A stretch of 64,000 bases of DNA from Natrinema sp. CBA1119. Lineage in GTDB: Archaea > Halobacteriota > Halobacteria > Halobacteriales > Natrialbaceae. The notes beneath the pieces are model-generated. The model worked only from the letters and a program-made list of their open reading frames with translations. It was not told the DNA's origin and searched no databases. Numbering within the stretch: position 1 is the stretch's first letter; each line of letters opens with the position of its first letter. The stretch lies in assembly GCF_002572525.1 (NCBI RefSeq), contig NZ_PDBS01000001.1, positions 1,736,001 to 1,800,000 of the forward strand, in the 5' to 3' direction. The position numbers and the translations under genes are program-made. Of this stretch, positions 17,312 through 31,100 are shown piece after piece.

Positions 17312-18976
17312 ATGGTCAGGGAGTTCGAGTTACCTGATGTCGGCGAGGGTGTCGCGGAGGGTGAACTGGTCTCGTGGCTGGTCGAGGAAGGCGAGACGGT
17401 CTCCGAGGACCAGCCGGTCGCGGAGGTCGAGACGGACAAAGCCCTCGTAGAGGTTCCCGCGCCGGTCGACGGCACGGTCCGCGAGTTACACGTCGAGGCG
17501 GGCGAAATCGTCCCGGTCGGGACGGTCATTATTTCGTTCGACGTCGAAGGAGAAACTGAAGGGGCAGCCGAGACGGAGGCCGAATCGGAGCGAGAGCAGA
17601 CAAGCGAACACGCTGGCGTCGACGAACCAAGCGAGCCACGGGACGCAACCGCTGACGCCGCCGGCGAACCCGGCGCGACCGGGGCGGACACCGAAGCGGT
17701 TGCACCGCCCGACGATCGCGTCTTCGCACCGCCGCGCGTTCGTCGCATGGCCCGCGAACAGACGATCGACCTCTCGAGCATTCGAGGAAGCGGCCCCGGC
17801 GGCCGGATCACCGCAGCCGACGTGCAGGCCGCGACTGGAGGCGAGTCCGGTGACGGCGCGGCACAGGTCCAGTCACAGGCGGCCGAAGCAGCACCCGGCG
17901 GAGCGGAATCCGAACCGAGCGACTCGAGCGGAGCGAGCACAGATACCGATACCACCGAGGAAACGTCAATCGAGAGGGCGAGCGGGGCCTCGAGTCCCCA
18001 GCGGACCGAGACACCGACGCAGGTCGAATCGGCGAACCGGGACAAGACGCTGGCAGCACCGGCGACCCGACGAATGGCTGAGGAAGAGGGGGTCGATCTC
18101 GACGCCGTCCCGGCGACCGAAGAGCGGGACGGCGAGGCATTCGTCACGCCGGACGCGGTTCGGGAGTACGCCGAGGCACAGCGTCAGGCCCAAGCAGCAG
18201 ATAGGGAAGCGGTCGAAGCAGGCGAATCGGTCGGGACGAAGGATACCGATTTCGCGGAGGGCGAGCGCGAACGCCGCGAACCGTTCCGGGGCGTCCGCAA
18301 GCGAATCGCCGAGGCGATGGTCGAGTCGAAGTACAGCGCCCCCCACGTCACCCATCACGACGAGGTCGACGTCACCGAACTCGTGGGGGTCCGCGAGGAC
18401 CTCGAACCGCGCGCCGAGGAGCGCGGAATCCGGCTGACCTACATGCCGTTCATCATGAAAGCCGTCGTCGCGGCGCTGAAAGAACACCCCGAGATGAACG
18501 CGGTCATCGACGAGGAGAACGACGAGGTCGTCTACCGTGATTACTACAACATCGGTGTCGCGACCGCGACCGACGTCGGACTGATGGTGCCGGTGGTCGA
18601 CGACGTCGATCAGAAGGGACTGCTTCAGCTCTCGTCGGAGATGAACGAACTCGTTCAGAAGGCTCGCGATCGGACGATCAGCCCCGGCGAATTGCAGGGG
18701 TCGACGTTTACGATCACCAACGTCGGCGGTATCGGCGGCGAGTACGCCACGCCGATCATCAACTACCCCGAGGCCGGGATCCTCGCGATCGGCGAGATCA
18801 AGCGCAAACCGCGCGTGGTGACCGACGAGGACGGAACCGAGTCGATCGAACCTCGATCGGTGCTGACACTGTCGCTGTCGTTCGACCACCGATTGATCGA
18901 CGGAGCCGTCGGTGCCCGGTTCACGAACACCGTCATGGAGTACCTCGAGAACCCCGGCCTACTATTGCTCGAGTGA
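17312..18976 (+). CDS. pdhC: 2-oxoacid dehydrogenase E2, dihydrolipoyl acyltransferase
   Basis: The 554-aa core protein that carries the acyl group to CoA. Residues 1-78 are one lipoyl domain with the modified Lys in VETDKALVEV. Two peripheral-subunit-binding-like segments follow, near 135-172 (APPRVRRMAREQTIDLSSI, GRITAADV) and 247-290 (AAPATRRMAEEEGVDLDAV, AFVTPDAV), joined by Glu/Ala-rich linkers. The C-terminal catalytic domain ends with SFDHRLIDGA, where His and Asp are catalytic. Start ATG 17312 overlaps the end of pdhB. Two binding domains are more than the usual one in bacterial E2. Confidence 0.92.
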   Translation: MVREFELPDVGEGVAEGELVSWLVEEGETVSEDQPVAEVETDKALVEVPAPVDGTVRELHVEAGEIVPVGTVIISFDVEGETEGAAETEAESEREQTSEHAGVDEPSEPRDATADAAGEPGATGADTEAVAPPDDRVFAPPRVRRMAREQTIDLSSIRGSGPGGRITAADVQAATGGESGDGAAQVQSQAAEAAPGGAESEPSDSSGASTDTDTTEETSIERASGASSPQRTETPTQVESANRDKTLAAPATRRMAEEEGVDLDAVPATEERDGEAFVTPDAVREYAEAQRQAQAADREAVEAGESVGTKDTDFAEGERERREPFRGVRKRIAEAMVESKYSAPHVTHHDEVDVTELVGVREDLEPRAEERGIRLTYMPFIMKAVVAALKEHPEMNAVIDEENDEVVYRDYYNIGVATATDVGLMVPVVDDVDQKGLLQLSSEMNELVQKARDRTISPGELQGSTFTITNVGGIGGEYATPIINYPEAGILAIGEIKRKPRVVTDEDGTESIEPRSVLTLSLSFDHRLIDGAVGARFTNTVMEYLENPGLLLLE

Positions 18977-19047
18977 TCGAAGGCGAAGCTACCGACTATG
19001 GACGCGCACATTTCACGCACGGCGCACGCGACGGAGGAGGATAGTTA

Positions 19048-20514
19048 ATGGTCGTCGGAGACGTCACCACCGGAACGGACGTACTGGTCATCGGCGCGGG
19101 CCCGGCCGGCTACGTGGCTGCGATCCGCGCCGGCCAGCTCGATCTGGACGTCACGCTCGTCGAGAAGGACGCCTACGGGGGGACCTGCCTGAACTACGGC
19201 TGCATCCCCTCGAAAGCGCTGATTACCGCGACCGACGTCGCCCACGAGGCCGCCACCGCCGAGGAGATGGGGATCCACGCCGACCCCGCGATCGACCTCG
19301 CCGGGATGATGGACTGGAAGGACGGCGTCGTCGATCAGCTCACGAGCGGCGTCGAGAAGCTCTGCAAGGCGAATCAGGTTAACCTGCTCGAGGGCACCGC
19401 CCGATTCGCGGACGAGAACACCGTCCGCGTCTCCCACAGCGGGGAGGGTCAGGGTTCGGAGACCCTCGAGTTCGAGCACGCCATCGTGGCGACCGGGTCG
19501 CGCCCAATCTCGATCCCCGATTTCTCGTTCGACGACGGGCCCGTCCTGAACTCGCGACAGGCGCTCGCGATCGATTCCGTCCCCGACTCGATGGTCGTCG
19601 TCGGCGGGGGCTACATCGGGATGGAACTGGCGAGCGTCTTCGCCAAACTCGGCACCGATGTGACCGTCGTCGAGATGCTCGACTCGATCCTACCGGGCTA
19701 CGACGACGACGACCTCACACGACCGGTCAAACAGCGAGCCGAAGCCCTCGGGATCGACTTTCACTTCGGGTACACCGCCTCCGAGTGGTACGAACCGGGC
19801 GACGGTATCCGCGTCGTCGCCGAGCCGGTCGACGGCGCTGCAGCGAATGGGGGAAGCACCGAGGCGATCGAAGCGGAACGTCTCGAGCTCGATGTCGAGA
19901 ACGTCCTCGTAGCCATCGGCCGGTCTCCCGTCTCCGAGACGCTCGATCTCGAGGAAGCCGGGATCGAAACCGACGACCGTGGCTTCATCGAGACCGACTC
20001 GCGCGCACGCACGAACGTCGACCACATCTTCGCCGTCGGCGACGTCGCCGGCGAACCGATGCTCGCACACAAAGGCAGCGCGGAAGGGAAAGTCGCCGCC
20101 GAAGTGATCGCCGGCGAGCCCGCGGCTCTCGACCACCAGGCGATCCCCGCGGTCGTCTTCACCGATCCCGAAATCGCCACCGTCGGAATGACCCAATCCG
20201 AGGCCGAAGAAGCCGGCTTCGAAACGGCGACTGGCCAGTTCCCGTTCCGAGCCAGCGGCCGCGCGCTGACGACCGGCGATTCGGACGGCTTCGTAAAAAT
20301 CGTCGCCGACGACGAAGACGGCTACGTCCTCGGCGCCTCGATCGTCGGCCCCGAAGCCTCTGAACTGATCGCCGAACTCGGCCTCGCGGTCGAACTCGGC
20401 GCGACGCTCGAGGACGTCGCCGCGACGGTTCACGCCCATCCGACGCTCTCGGAGTCGGTGATGGAAGCCGCGGAAAACGCGCTCGGACACGCGATTCATA
20501 CCCTGAATCGATGA
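19048..20514 (+). CDS. lpdA: Dihydrolipoyl dehydrogenase (E3)
   Basis: An FAD enzyme (488 aa) that reoxidises the dihydrolipoyl arm with NAD+. The FAD Rossmann motif VIGAGPAGYVAAI begins near residue 11. The redox-active disulfide is in GGTCLNYGCIPSK near 48-60. The NAD motif is VVGGGYIGMELA near 188, and the catalytic His-Glu pair is in HAHPTLSE near 460. Last gene of the E1alpha-E1beta-E2-E3 operon, 71 bp after E2. Confidence 0.94.
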   Translation: MVVGDVTTGTDVLVIGAGPAGYVAAIRAGQLDLDVTLVEKDAYGGTCLNYGCIPSKALITATDVAHEAATAEEMGIHADPAIDLAGMMDWKDGVVDQLTSGVEKLCKANQVNLLEGTARFADENTVRVSHSGEGQGSETLEFEHAIVATGSRPISIPDFSFDDGPVLNSRQALAIDSVPDSMVVVGGGYIGMELASVFAKLGTDVTVVEMLDSILPGYDDDDLTRPVKQRAEALGIDFHFGYTASEWYEPGDGIRVVAEPVDGAAANGGSTEAIEAERLELDVENVLVAIGRSPVSETLDLEEAGIETDDRGFIETDSRARTNVDHIFAVGDVAGEPMLAHKGSAEGKVAAEVIAGEPAALDHQAIPAVVFTDPEIATVGMTQSEAEEAGFETATGQFPFRASGRALTTGDSDGFVKIVADDEDGYVLGASIVGPEASELIAELGLAVELGATLEDVAATVHAHPTLSESVMEAAENALGHAIHTLNR

Positions 20515-20581
20515 CGGCTTGATTCGAACCGTCGACGCGACGGCCACGATCCGCCGCGTTGCGCTATTTGGCAATCCACTA

Positions 20582-20705
20582 TGGCGCGCGCTGGCTTGCG
20601 GTTCGCCGACGGCGAACCGCAGGACGACTCCGTGCGAGGGATGAGTGAGCGACCGAAGAGAGCGAACGAATCGGCTGGGGAGGGCGTGGTAATCCCCTGT
20701 TGCCA
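20582..20705. repeat. Structured dispersed repeat, copy B, at a convergent gene junction
   Basis: Partner of 1510-1636, with the same conserved blocks in the same order. Its variable hairpin is an 11-bp perfect stem, TGCGGTTCGCC (20597-20607) and GGCGAACCGCA (20611-20621), with a 3-base loop. The stem sequence is unrelated to that of copy A. Both copies lie where a forward and a reverse gene converge. No protein-coding potential is apparent. Confidence 0.65.
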
Positions 20706-20811
20706 CGATACCAGTCTGCTATTTCGTCTCCCGTATCGAGGCGACACGAGGAGTCCGTTCCACGTCGCTTTCATCTCATGTCCGTCTTCTATCGATCGGC
20801 GCTCGCACCCA

Positions 20812-21108
20812 TTACTGCACGTACAGCGAGTACGCGATCACGAGAAACCCGGCCAGGACGAGCAGACTCTCGAGCAGGATTCCCGTCGCGAGATCGACCT
20901 CGAGGAGTTCGTACAACATCCCGGCGAGTACCAGGCCGAGCGTGACGAGCCCAAACCCGGCTGCGAGATACCCCAGCGCGCGCTGTCGGGTCCGCCGATA
21001 CGCCTTGAACGCGAAGTACGTGATGACACCCCCGACCACGAGAACAAGCGTCTTGACGACCGCTAGCGCGAGCATCGTCTCGGTCGGCCCCGTCGGAATC
21101 GGATTCAT
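20812..21108 (-). CDS. Small haloarchaeal membrane protein paired with a HTH regulator
   Basis: 98 aa from ATG 21108 (MNPIPTGPTETMLALAVVKT). Three hydrophobic helices: ALAVVKTLVLVVGGVITYFAF, ALGYLAAGFGLVTLGLVLAG and GILLESLLVLAGFLVIAYSLYV, separated by the basic loop KAYRRTRQR. It overlaps the upstream regulator gene by 4 bp (ATGA), so the two are translationally coupled. Membrane protein plus winged helix is a recurrent haloarchaeal pair of unknown role. Confidence 0.7.
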   Translation of the reverse strand: MNPIPTGPTETMLALAVVKTLVLVVGGVITYFAFKAYRRTRQRALGYLAAGFGLVTLGLVLAGMLYELLEVDLATGILLESLLVLAGFLVIAYSLYVQ

Positions 21109-21482
21109 GTTTCCTTTCGCACCTCCGACCACAGCTCCGCGAGCCGCTCGTCTGCCGTCCGGGCCGGTCGTTCGATATCGATCGACAGCGACCGATCCTC
21201 GTCCAGCCCGAGCGTAATCTCGTCGAACGCAACCGAGTACTTGCTCGCGTGGTGACCGTCCTGTCGAATCTCGGTCGACTCCTCGAGCAGCGTCGACTCG
21301 GTCAACAACTCGAGTTTCCGGTACAGCGTCGACTGCGGGATCTCACACCGCTTCGATAGCTCCGATGCAGTCATCGGCTCCTCGAGTTTCCGGATAATCT
21401 CACGGCAGTCGGGATCGTCCAGCGCAGAGCAGATCTCCTCGGCGGACGGCGTCGACTCCGAAGCGAACGGGTCCCGGACCAT
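21105..21482 (-). CDS. Winged helix-turn-helix transcriptional regulator
   Basis: 125 aa. The winged helix is at residues 15-75: EEICSALDDPDCREIIRKLEEP, TASELSKRCEIPQSTLYRKLELL (recognition helix) and a basic wing. The C-terminal 45 residues are acidic and may dimerise. ArsR/TrmB-like by pattern. It ends inside the start of the small membrane protein gene it probably controls. Confidence 0.8.
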   Translation of the reverse strand: MVRDPFASESTPSAEEICSALDDPDCREIIRKLEEPMTASELSKRCEIPQSTLYRKLELLTESTLLEESTEIRQDGHHASKYSVAFDEITLGLDEDRSLSIDIERPARTADERLAELWSEVRKET

Positions 21483-21779
21483 TCATCTCCCCCTTGCAAC
21501 GCACATGGTTTATCGGCATCGATGCGTGTCTCTATCCCCCGCTCGGGAACTCTCGACACGAAGCCTTCTTGCGCGTGCGCGCTCGAGTGCGATCCACGCG
21601 GGTATCATTCGGCCAGACCGCACCTGCAAGGGTGGGATGACCGGCCGACCTCCGCCCGCGTGACATTCTCGCGATCGATGCAGCGCGCTCGAGTAGCTAT
21701 CGCACTTATCAGTGTTATTGACACTATGTTTTCGTGGAAAACCGTGCCATGGTATCGGATTCCGATACAGGTCTCGTCC

Positions 21780-22195
21780 GACGGCCTTATATGTGTACCC
21801 GGCATTCGATTGTAATGCGAACGACGTGGCGCACGCCGCCACGTTCCCTCCGGCCGCAACCCGGCACGGGGGGATGAATTACATCCGTCCTCGGACACGT
21901 CGTCGGGTCGACCCGGCGAGAGACTGCGTACTCGAGGGCTCCACACGAGTGATGGTCGTGATCGGAACTGCCGGCCGCGGCGATCCAGAGCCCTTATACG
22001 TGTCTGGGCGTTCAGTTGTGATCGTACACACCCCCGCTGGATGCGGTTTCTGGCGTGGGGGCGATCCGACGCCCTTATACGTTCGAGGGCATTCGGATGT
22101 GAACACGAAGATGTGGCGACGGGGCGTTTGGATACGCCGTGTCGACACGGACGATCTGGGTTCGAAGGGGTTATGTACCCCTGACGGCTTATGAA
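21780..22195 (+). promoter_or_regulatory. Tandem rRNA operon promoters
   Basis: Four promoter-like boxes precede 16S: CCTTATAT near 21787, CCCTTATACG near 21991, GCCCTTATACG near 22071, and TTCGAAGGGGTTATGTACCC at 22161-22180. The first three share downstream sequence (a G(G/C)CATTC or GCGTTC block about 12 bases on), so the region is a diverged tandem repeat. Multiple rRNA promoters are known in haloarchaea. In the stretch 21483-21780 upstream nothing else is recognised. Confidence 0.7.
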
Positions 22196-22253
22196 TACGT
22201 CCGAAGGAGATGAGGATCCTACCCCTGCGGTCCGCCGTACAGATGGGATCTGA

Positions 22254-22290
22254 TGTGAGCCTTGGTAGTTCGGTGACGCCCGATCGGTCA
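22254..22290 (+). other. 16S rRNA processing stem, 5' arm (bulge-helix-bulge)
   Basis: TGTGAGCCTTGGTAGTTC and CGCCCGATCGGTCA pair with the 3' arm at 23943-23979 (GGCCGATCGGGC, GAACTACCAAGGCTCACA). The long helix is interrupted near its middle by unpaired bases, as in archaeal bulge-helix-bulge sites cut by EndA, whose gene is at 1709-2779. The 16S gene lies between the arms. Confidence 0.75.
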
Positions 22291-22390
22291 CTCGATCAGT
22301 GTCATCGAACGTGGACCATTTATGTGTGAGTGTGTTTGCAACATTCACCGCCAACAGACCCTCCCAGCCAAGCTGGGAGTACATTATAGC

Positions 22391-23862
<1,472 letters not shown>

Positions 23863-23942
23863 ACAGACCGGGATCAGGCCGTCGTGCCTGACCCACCTTA
23901 GCGGATTACGAATTGCGGTTCCACGTTCGATCGACCACCGTT

Positions 23943-23979
23943 TGGCCGATCGGGCACCTTAGAACTACCAAGGCTCACA
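23943..23979 (+). other. 16S rRNA processing stem, 3' arm
   Basis: Pairs with 22254-22290. The sequence GAACTACCAAGGCTCACA is the exact reverse complement of the 5' arm start, and GGCCGATCGGGC pairs with the inner part. It lies 80 bases after the 16S 3' end and before tRNA-Ala. Confidence 0.75.
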
Positions 23980-24017
23980 CCCAATTCCCGTGCCCGTCTC
24001 ATTGTTGAGACGGGCGT

Positions 24018-24089
24018 GGGCCCATAGCTCAGTGGTAGAGTGCCTCCTTTGCAAGGAGGATGCCCAGGGTTCGAATCCCTGTGGGTCCA
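24018..24089 (+). tRNA. tRNA-Ala (anticodon TGC)
   Basis: A 72-nt cloverleaf in the 16S-23S spacer, the usual archaeal position. The acceptor GGGCCCA pairs with TGGGTCC with one G-T, the anticodon loop is TTTGCAA with TGC, the T-arm is CAGGGTTCGAATCCCTG, and the discriminator is A. No encoded CCA. Confidence 0.96.
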
Positions 24090-24228
24090 TGTCTCGTACT
24101 GATCATCGAATCGTGCCCCTTAAGTGGGAGACGGCGCGATGATTGAGTACGACAGAACCGATGCACCACCCCGTGTAAACGCGGGTGGGAAGGGTTAATG
24201 CATGCCGCGTCTACGGCGTGCAGATGAG

Positions 24229-24269
24229 ACCGTGTGTACGTGTAGTCCAGGCGTCCACTGGACCCGTTC
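24229..24269 (+). other. 23S rRNA processing stem, 5' arm (bulge-helix-bulge)
   Basis: ACCGTGTGTACGTGTAGTCC and GGACCCGTTC pair with the 3' arm at 27270-27310 (GAACGGGTCC, CTGGACTACACATACACACG). The two helices flank a short central helix with bulges, as expected for an EndA target. Confidence 0.75.
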
Positions 24270-24320
24270 CCGGGTCACTCTTGAATTACAACTGCAGGTT
24301 GCAATTCAGATCCGATGAAC

Positions 24321-27238
<2,918 letters not shown>

Positions 27239-27269
27239 TACATTACATCGCATTGGATCCGTGACGCGA

Positions 27270-27310
27270 GAACGGGTCCGGACGTAAACTGGACTACACA
27301 TACACACGGT
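27270..27310 (+). other. 23S rRNA processing stem, 3' arm
   Basis: Pairs with 24229-24269. The outer helix has one mismatch (G/A), and the inner GAACGGGTCC is exactly complementary. It lies between 23S and 5S. Confidence 0.75.
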
Positions 27311-27364
27311 TTGAGACATACCACCGATATTGGAATGACAGCGGTTCGATTCCGTTGGTCGGCG

Positions 27365-27486
27365 TTAGGGCGGCCACAGCGGCGAGGTACCTCCCGTACC
27401 CATCCCGAACACGGAAGATAAGCTCGCCAGCGTTCCGGGGAGTACTGGAGTGCGCGAGCCTCTGGGAAATCCGTTTCGCCGCCTCC
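27365..27486 (+). rRNA. rrf: 5S ribosomal RNA
   Basis: A 122-nt gene. It starts TTAGGGCGGCCACAGCGG and contains CTCCCGTACCCATCCCGAAC, typical of archaeal 5S. The 3' end TTCGCCGCCTCC pairs with the 5' GGGCGGC. One extra G near the start compared with the Haloarcula 5S that I recall. Confidence 0.95.
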
Positions 27487-27635
27487 ACTCATAATTCATA
27501 CTTTCACCCCCTACAGAGCCACCGCGTCGGCGCTGGCTGTGTGGGGTTTTCTGCAGTTATACACGGGACAGCAACTCACAGCGGTTTGTGCCGTACCGCT
27601 ATGCTTAAACGAACGCAGTAACAACGGTAGAACGC

Positions 27636-27711
27636 GCCAAGGTGGCAGAGTCCGGCCGAACGCAGCGGCCTGCAGAGCCGCCCACCGCCGGTTCAAATCC
27701 GGCCCTTGGCT
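27636..27711 (+). tRNA. tRNA-Cys (anticodon GCA)
   Basis: 76 nt. The acceptor GCCAAGG pairs with CCTTGGC, the anticodon loop CTGCAGA contains GCA, the T-arm is GCCGGTTCAAATCCGGC, and the discriminator is T. It is the last host gene before the provirus, so its 3' half is the likely integration site; no second copy of that half is in the window. Confidence 0.95.
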
Positions 27712-27863
27712 TATACCAAATTCCTTACAATCCAACCGGGTTGTGAGGTTCAGTCGTCACGAACGGCGGCTGAAACGGATCTTTCCGATACTTCCGATAG
27801 ACTTCATGAACCACATTTCGCGATAGCTACTGCTGGATCTCCAGCGGAAGCAGGGGGGTCAGC

Positions 27864-28103
27864 ATGATCGGCCGCCGGTCGCACTCCGGCGGCGCGATCG
27901 ATGGGACCGTCCAGTACATCACTGAACGTCCCGAGCTCGACGACGAGGCCGAGGACGTCGTCTACGCAACTAATCCTGAGGACGTCGGCGAGGAGCGAGC
28001 CGAGAACGTCCCGGTTCCCGAGGCCGATGAATCCAAGGAGATCGACCGGCCCGATGCTGAGGGCCAGACGACCCTCTCTGACTGGGGAGGTGATCAGGCG
28101 TGA
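27864..28103 (+). CDS. Small acidic provirus protein
   Basis: 79 aa, unrecognised. The strong ribosome-binding sequence GGGGGGT lies 5 bases before ATG. The first half has TVQYITERPELDDEAEDVVYATNPED; the C-terminus TTLSDWGGDQ resembles a PIP-box-like pattern (QTTLSDW), which in other proteins can bind the sliding clamp PCNA. That would fit its place directly before the replication gene, which it overlaps by 4 bp. The clamp idea is inference. Confidence 0.55.
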   Translation: MIGRRSHSGGAIDGTVQYITERPELDDEAEDVVYATNPEDVGEERAENVPVPEADESKEIDRPDAEGQTTLSDWGGDQA

Positions 28104-31100
28104 GCGACGACGTTTTCGAGCGCCTGGATCGAGCGTTCGAGAACAATCCGAATGCTGATCCGAAGCGTCTACTCTGGCTGGCCGATGCCGATCCCAGCTA
28201 CCTCGAAGCTGCCGAGGCGATCGTCGATGGTGAGGATCCGACGGAACCGGATCCCGTCGACGAGCTCTCGTCAGAGGATCTCGACCGCGACCCGTCTTGG
28301 AGCAGCTGGGCGAGTGCTGACTTCGAGGCCCCAACCCCGGGTATTTGGCCTGAGGAACTCCTCGATCGCGAGCAGTGGATGGGCCATGTCGAGAAGAAAC
28401 CGTTCGCACCGTGGGCTGACCGCGATCATCCGGACGCCGATCCCGACAAGGACGCCCGCTGGAAATGGGGTATTACGGACAACTACGGCGACGGGGAAAC
28501 CATCGCGATGGCCGAAGTCGATCCCCGACTCGACGGCCGGGCGTTCCTCCAGCAGGAGGACGACCCGTTCGTCTACGTCGACGGCGACGACGTCCGCGAT
28601 CCCGAGACCGGCGACGTCCATCCTGCATTCATCGCGATTCTTGAACAGCTTGGGGCCACGTATGCCGATATTTCGCAGTCCGAGGCTGGTGTCCACGCAC
28701 AGTACAAGGGCACATTACCGGAGGATGTCAAGCAAGCTGCCTGGCAGCTCGACGAGGATCCGTGGGGGTCGAACGAGGACCTCCCCTCGATCGAGATCTA
28801 CGACGGGAAGCGGGTGTGCGTCGCGACCGGGCAGCACGTTCCCGGCACCCCGACCGATGTTCGCGAGTGGAACGCCGATGTCCTTGAGCCGATCCTCGAG
28901 GCAACCGACCAGGTCGATACTCGAGATCGTGCTCGCAATGAGGAGATCTCGGTCGACCGTGAGGAGTACGACCTTGAGGACTATACACCGGAGGCGACGT
29001 CGAGCAGCGAGACCACCGACGAGATTCGGGACGTCTTCGCCGCAGTCGACCGTCTCGATGCACAGCGCGTCGCTGAGAAGACGATCGTCCAGCGCTGGAA
29101 CGACACCGCCTCGACGAGCGAGGGGGAGCGTGCGTTCTGGCCGACGTGGGGTTCACTCTCCGATGGCGGGACCGCGAACATCGTCAACGACCAGCGCTGG
29201 CAGGACACCGGCGACCTCGGTGGCTATGGTGGTCCTGTCACGATGGCCGCGATCGACGCCGGCGAGATCCGACCGGCGAACGCCCGTCCCGTCGACGGCG
29301 AGACGTGGTGGCGCGGAGTCGAGCGGCTTCGCGATCTCGGCTTCGCGATCCCAGAGTACGAGCCATCAACTGACGACGCCTATAATGGAGACGGGAATGA
29401 GCGAGCTGTTTCAGCACTCCCGATCGGCCAGTTAGACGCGCTCGAGCCGGCCGACCGCCGGCGCTTTGCGAAGAAGCGCGGCCTCGAGTGGCCGTCGACC
29501 GACAGCGCTCGCGAAGAGCTCTTCGACACGATCGCCGAGGTGATCCGAAACGAAGATGTCCGGATCGTCGACGCGCCGACGTCGCTCGGGAAGTCCTACA
29601 CGATCGCGTCGACGCGGTGGGGTGCCCGTACCGAGATCACCGGCGAGCGCCCGGTCGTCCACCTCCTTGAGACGCGCGACGCTCGCGACGAGGCCGTCGA
29701 CGTTGCCGAAGAACACGGCGGGGAGTATCACGTCCTCCTCGGTCGCCATGAGGCCTGCCCGGTCTGCGCCGGTGACCATGACGAGGAGATCACGATCAAC
29801 GGAGAACCTGCCAGCGAGTGGCTCGATCGCCAGTGCGAGGGGAAGGGCATGGCCTTCTCGGCCGCCCACCGCTACCTCGCGGAGAACAACGACCAGGGGG
29901 CCACCCTCCCCTGCTCTGAGGAGAGCCAGTGTACCGCGATCGCCCAGTGGGATGAGTATCGTGAGGGACCCGACGGAGCGCTCGAGTACTGGCCGCTCGT
30001 CATCGCGACGCACAACTTTGGATATGCCCCCGGGCTGCGGATGCACAATAACATCGTCGTCGACGAAGAGCCTGCCTTTGAGCAGGAGCTCTCGACCGAC
30101 CGCATCCGGCGTGCCGTCGGCGCGTACCTCCGCGAGATCGACGCGCCGGTCACTACGTGGGAAGCCTTCGTCCAGCTCTCCCGGCACGACGACTACCAGG
30201 GTGACGCCGCCAAGGAGCGCGACGCCCTCGAGGACGTCCTCTACGAGGAGCCGGACCGTGACTGGTACTTCGAGAACCCAGATGCCCACACCCTCGCGCC
30301 GGCGCTGGCACGGGCGATCTTCCGTGCTGAGGACCGAGCGAACGGGCGGCGGTTCGGCAAGACGATGCACGAACCCCCGCGCCTCGAGGCCGCTGTTCGC
30401 GATGACGACGACTGGAACCGCGAGTGGGTCTCGATCGTCCTCGACGAGAGCAACGACGTCCGTTCCGTTCGCGTCGTCCCCGACTTTGGATCGGCTCGGT
30501 CGGTCGTCGGTCTCGACGCCCACCCTGCGACGCCACTCTGGCAGGCGAACACGCTTCCGTGGATCAAGACCACCGAGGTTCTCGAACCCGAAGAGCGCCA
30601 GCTGTGGCGGCGCTACGAACGCGGCCTCCGTGTCGTCCAGGTCGGCGACGCGACCCGTCCCCTTTCCGGCGACAAGGCCCTCGAGTGGCTGAACGAGGAC
30701 AAACTCGAGGCGCTGTTCGATCACCTCGTCGACGAGTACGGCACCCAGTTCCGAACGGCGATCACGACCGCCCAGGTCGAGGACCGCCTCGAGGAGCTGA
30801 TGGAAGACGCCGGCGTCCACCGCCCCGAGTTGATGCACTTCGGCGAGGAGAAGTCACGCAACGACTTCGAGTACGAACGCGTCGGGCTCGTCAACGGCTG
30901 CATGGATCCCGGTGACGACTACGTTCTGGACCTGCTCGCCGAGCTCGACCTCGAGGCCGAAGTCGAGACTGCCGTCGACGATGCCGGCGAGGAGTACCGG
31001 GCCCGTGGTCGCGGGTTCGATGGTGAGGACGCAGAGACTGCCCAGGAGATCCTCGCGAGCGTTCGCGAGAACCACATCGCCCAGGCTGCCGGTCGGTACG

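Noticed and set aside
27712-27863. Possible integrase or excisionase next to tRNA-Cys
   Set aside because: Only about 150 bp of noncoding sequence; no start codon with a coding-like frame and no tyrosine-recombinase motif on either strand.
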